Source of the DNA: Pseudomonadota bacterium
Lineage (GTDB): Bacteria; Pseudomonadota; Gammaproteobacteria; Xanthomonadales; Rhodanobacteraceae
Assembly (NCBI GenBank): GCA_023430685.1
Contig: JAEYZH010000079.1
Location: 1 to 44,995 of the forward strand
Direction of reading: 5' to 3'
DNA: 44,995 nucleotides
The notes under the pieces were generated by a model. That model was not told where the DNA came from and made no database searches. It saw only the letters and a program-made list of their open reading frames with translations. Positions 44,365 through 44,995 of the stretch are shown here, one piece after another (position 1 is the stretch's first letter; every line of letters starts with the position of its first letter). Position numbers and translations under genes: made by a program.

Positions 44365-44995
44365 ATGACGCGAAGCCCGAGCAACGATCCGCCCGATGAC
44401 GAGGGTCCCGACGAAGACACGGTCAAGGCGATCGTCGACGCGAGCGAGGCGCGCGTGTTCCGCATCGACCCCTCGATGCGCATGACCTGGGCGAATCGCG
44501 CCGCGCGTGAACGCCACGGCCTCGGCCAGCGCACCACCGCGACGCTCGCGGAAGTGTTCGACGCACCCAAGCGCGCCGCGTTGCTGCGTCCCCTGCGCCG
44601 CGCGCTCGCGGGCAGCCGTGAATCGATCGAATGGCGCTCGGTCGACGAGCAGGACCGACCATGCTGGACGCTCGCGACGATCACGCCCGAACTCGACGCG
44701 GACGGGCGCGTCCGCAGTTGCGTGGTCGTCTGCGTGGACGCGACCGAGCAGCACCGCCTCAGCGACGCGCGCCAGCGCGGCGATGCGCAGAAGCGCAGCG
44801 TGCTCGAGAACCTGCCCGATCTCGTGTGGACCATGCGCGCCGACGGTAGCCCGGACTGGTTCAACCACCGCTGGAGCGAGTACGGCGGGCGACCGACGAG
44901 TGAGTGGACCGACCTCATGCCGCCCGAAGACCAGGCACGCGCCCGCGCGGCCTGGGAAGAAGCGCAGCGCGATCCCGTGCCGTTCACGCTCGAGG
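44365..44995 (+). CDS. PAS-domain sensor protein, N-terminal part (3' end outside window)
   Basis: 210 residues are seen and the frame runs off the window. A first PAS fold (TVKAIVDASEARVFRIDPSMRMTWANRAARERHG to VVVCVDATEQHRL) is followed by a second PAS beginning LENLPDLVWTMRADGSPDWFNHRWSEYGG, with the typical PEDQARARAAW block. Such tandem PAS arrays usually precede a histidine kinase or GGDEF/EAL output, not visible here. No membrane segment is seen, so the sensor part is cytoplasmic. An in-frame ATG at 44245 would add 40 residues of low protein character; no ribosome site is strong at either. Confidence 0.75.
   Translation, partial: MTRSPSNDPPDDEGPDEDTVKAIVDASEARVFRIDPSMRMTWANRAARERHGLGQRTTATLAEVFDAPKRAALLRPLRRALAGSRESIEWRSVDEQDRPCWTLATITPELDADGRVRSCVVVCVDATEQHRLSDARQRGDAQKRSVLENLPDLVWTMRADGSPDWFNHRWSEYGGRPTSEWTDLMPPEDQARARAAWEEAQRDPVPFTLE

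Overview
The window is GC-rich chromosomal DNA with heavy use of GCG, CGC and CTC codons. It probably comes from a gammaproteobacterium of the Xanthomonadales/Lysobacterales, perhaps Rhodanobacteraceae. The basis is a DUF2782 protein, a partial aryl-polyene/xanthomonadin-type pigment cluster, an S46 dipeptidyl-peptidase, delta-60-repeat secreted proteins and several dense families of REP-like intergenic repeats. Genus-level placement is an inference from gene content.

Layout. 1-3.0 kb: the end of a TPR protein, a DUF2782 lipo/secreted protein, and hemF on the minus strand, separated by repeat clusters. 3.3-10.8 kb: a pigment-type locus. Ketosynthase, chain-length factor, family-2 glycosyltransferase and a cation:proton antiporter are chained by ATGA overlaps and followed by a flavin-dependent halogenase-like enzyme. 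Facing them are a FabG-like reductase and an LpxL-like acyltransferase. 11-13.5 kb: dtd and the housekeeping sigma factor rpoD, with a clear terminator. 13.7-16.1 kb: a SnoaL-like protein and a secreted delta-60 repeat protein.

16.1-16.4 kb: a tRNA-Ile(CAU) gene interrupted in its anticodon loop by a 245-nt group I intron, similar in position and structure to the Azoarcus tRNA-Ile intron. Immediately after it, 16.4-30.5 kb is a defence island whose codon use differs from the flanks. First comes a composite operon abiEi-abiEii-hsdM-hsdS-hsdR, a type IV toxin-antitoxin translationally coupled to a type I restriction-modification system. Then comes a short junction with what looks like the tail of a second hsdM. 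Last is a three-gene module: an unrecognised membrane protein with a restriction-endonuclease-like central domain, a McrB-like AAA+ NTPase, and a McrC-like PD-(D/E)XK nuclease with a DUF2357-like N-terminal part. This last module is the best candidate for a poorly described system.

30.6-45 kb returns to host-like DNA: a secreted protein, YaeQ, catalase, a PQQ-type aldose dehydrogenase, a TPR-GGDEF diguanylate cyclase, an S46 peptidase and a coupled operon of a tiny metal-binding (TRASH-like) protein with a saccharopine-dehydrogenase-like enzyme. After these come an AraC regulator, a HAD phosphatase, two small unknown proteins flanking a palindrome-rich divergent region, and the start of a PAS-domain sensor cut by the window end.
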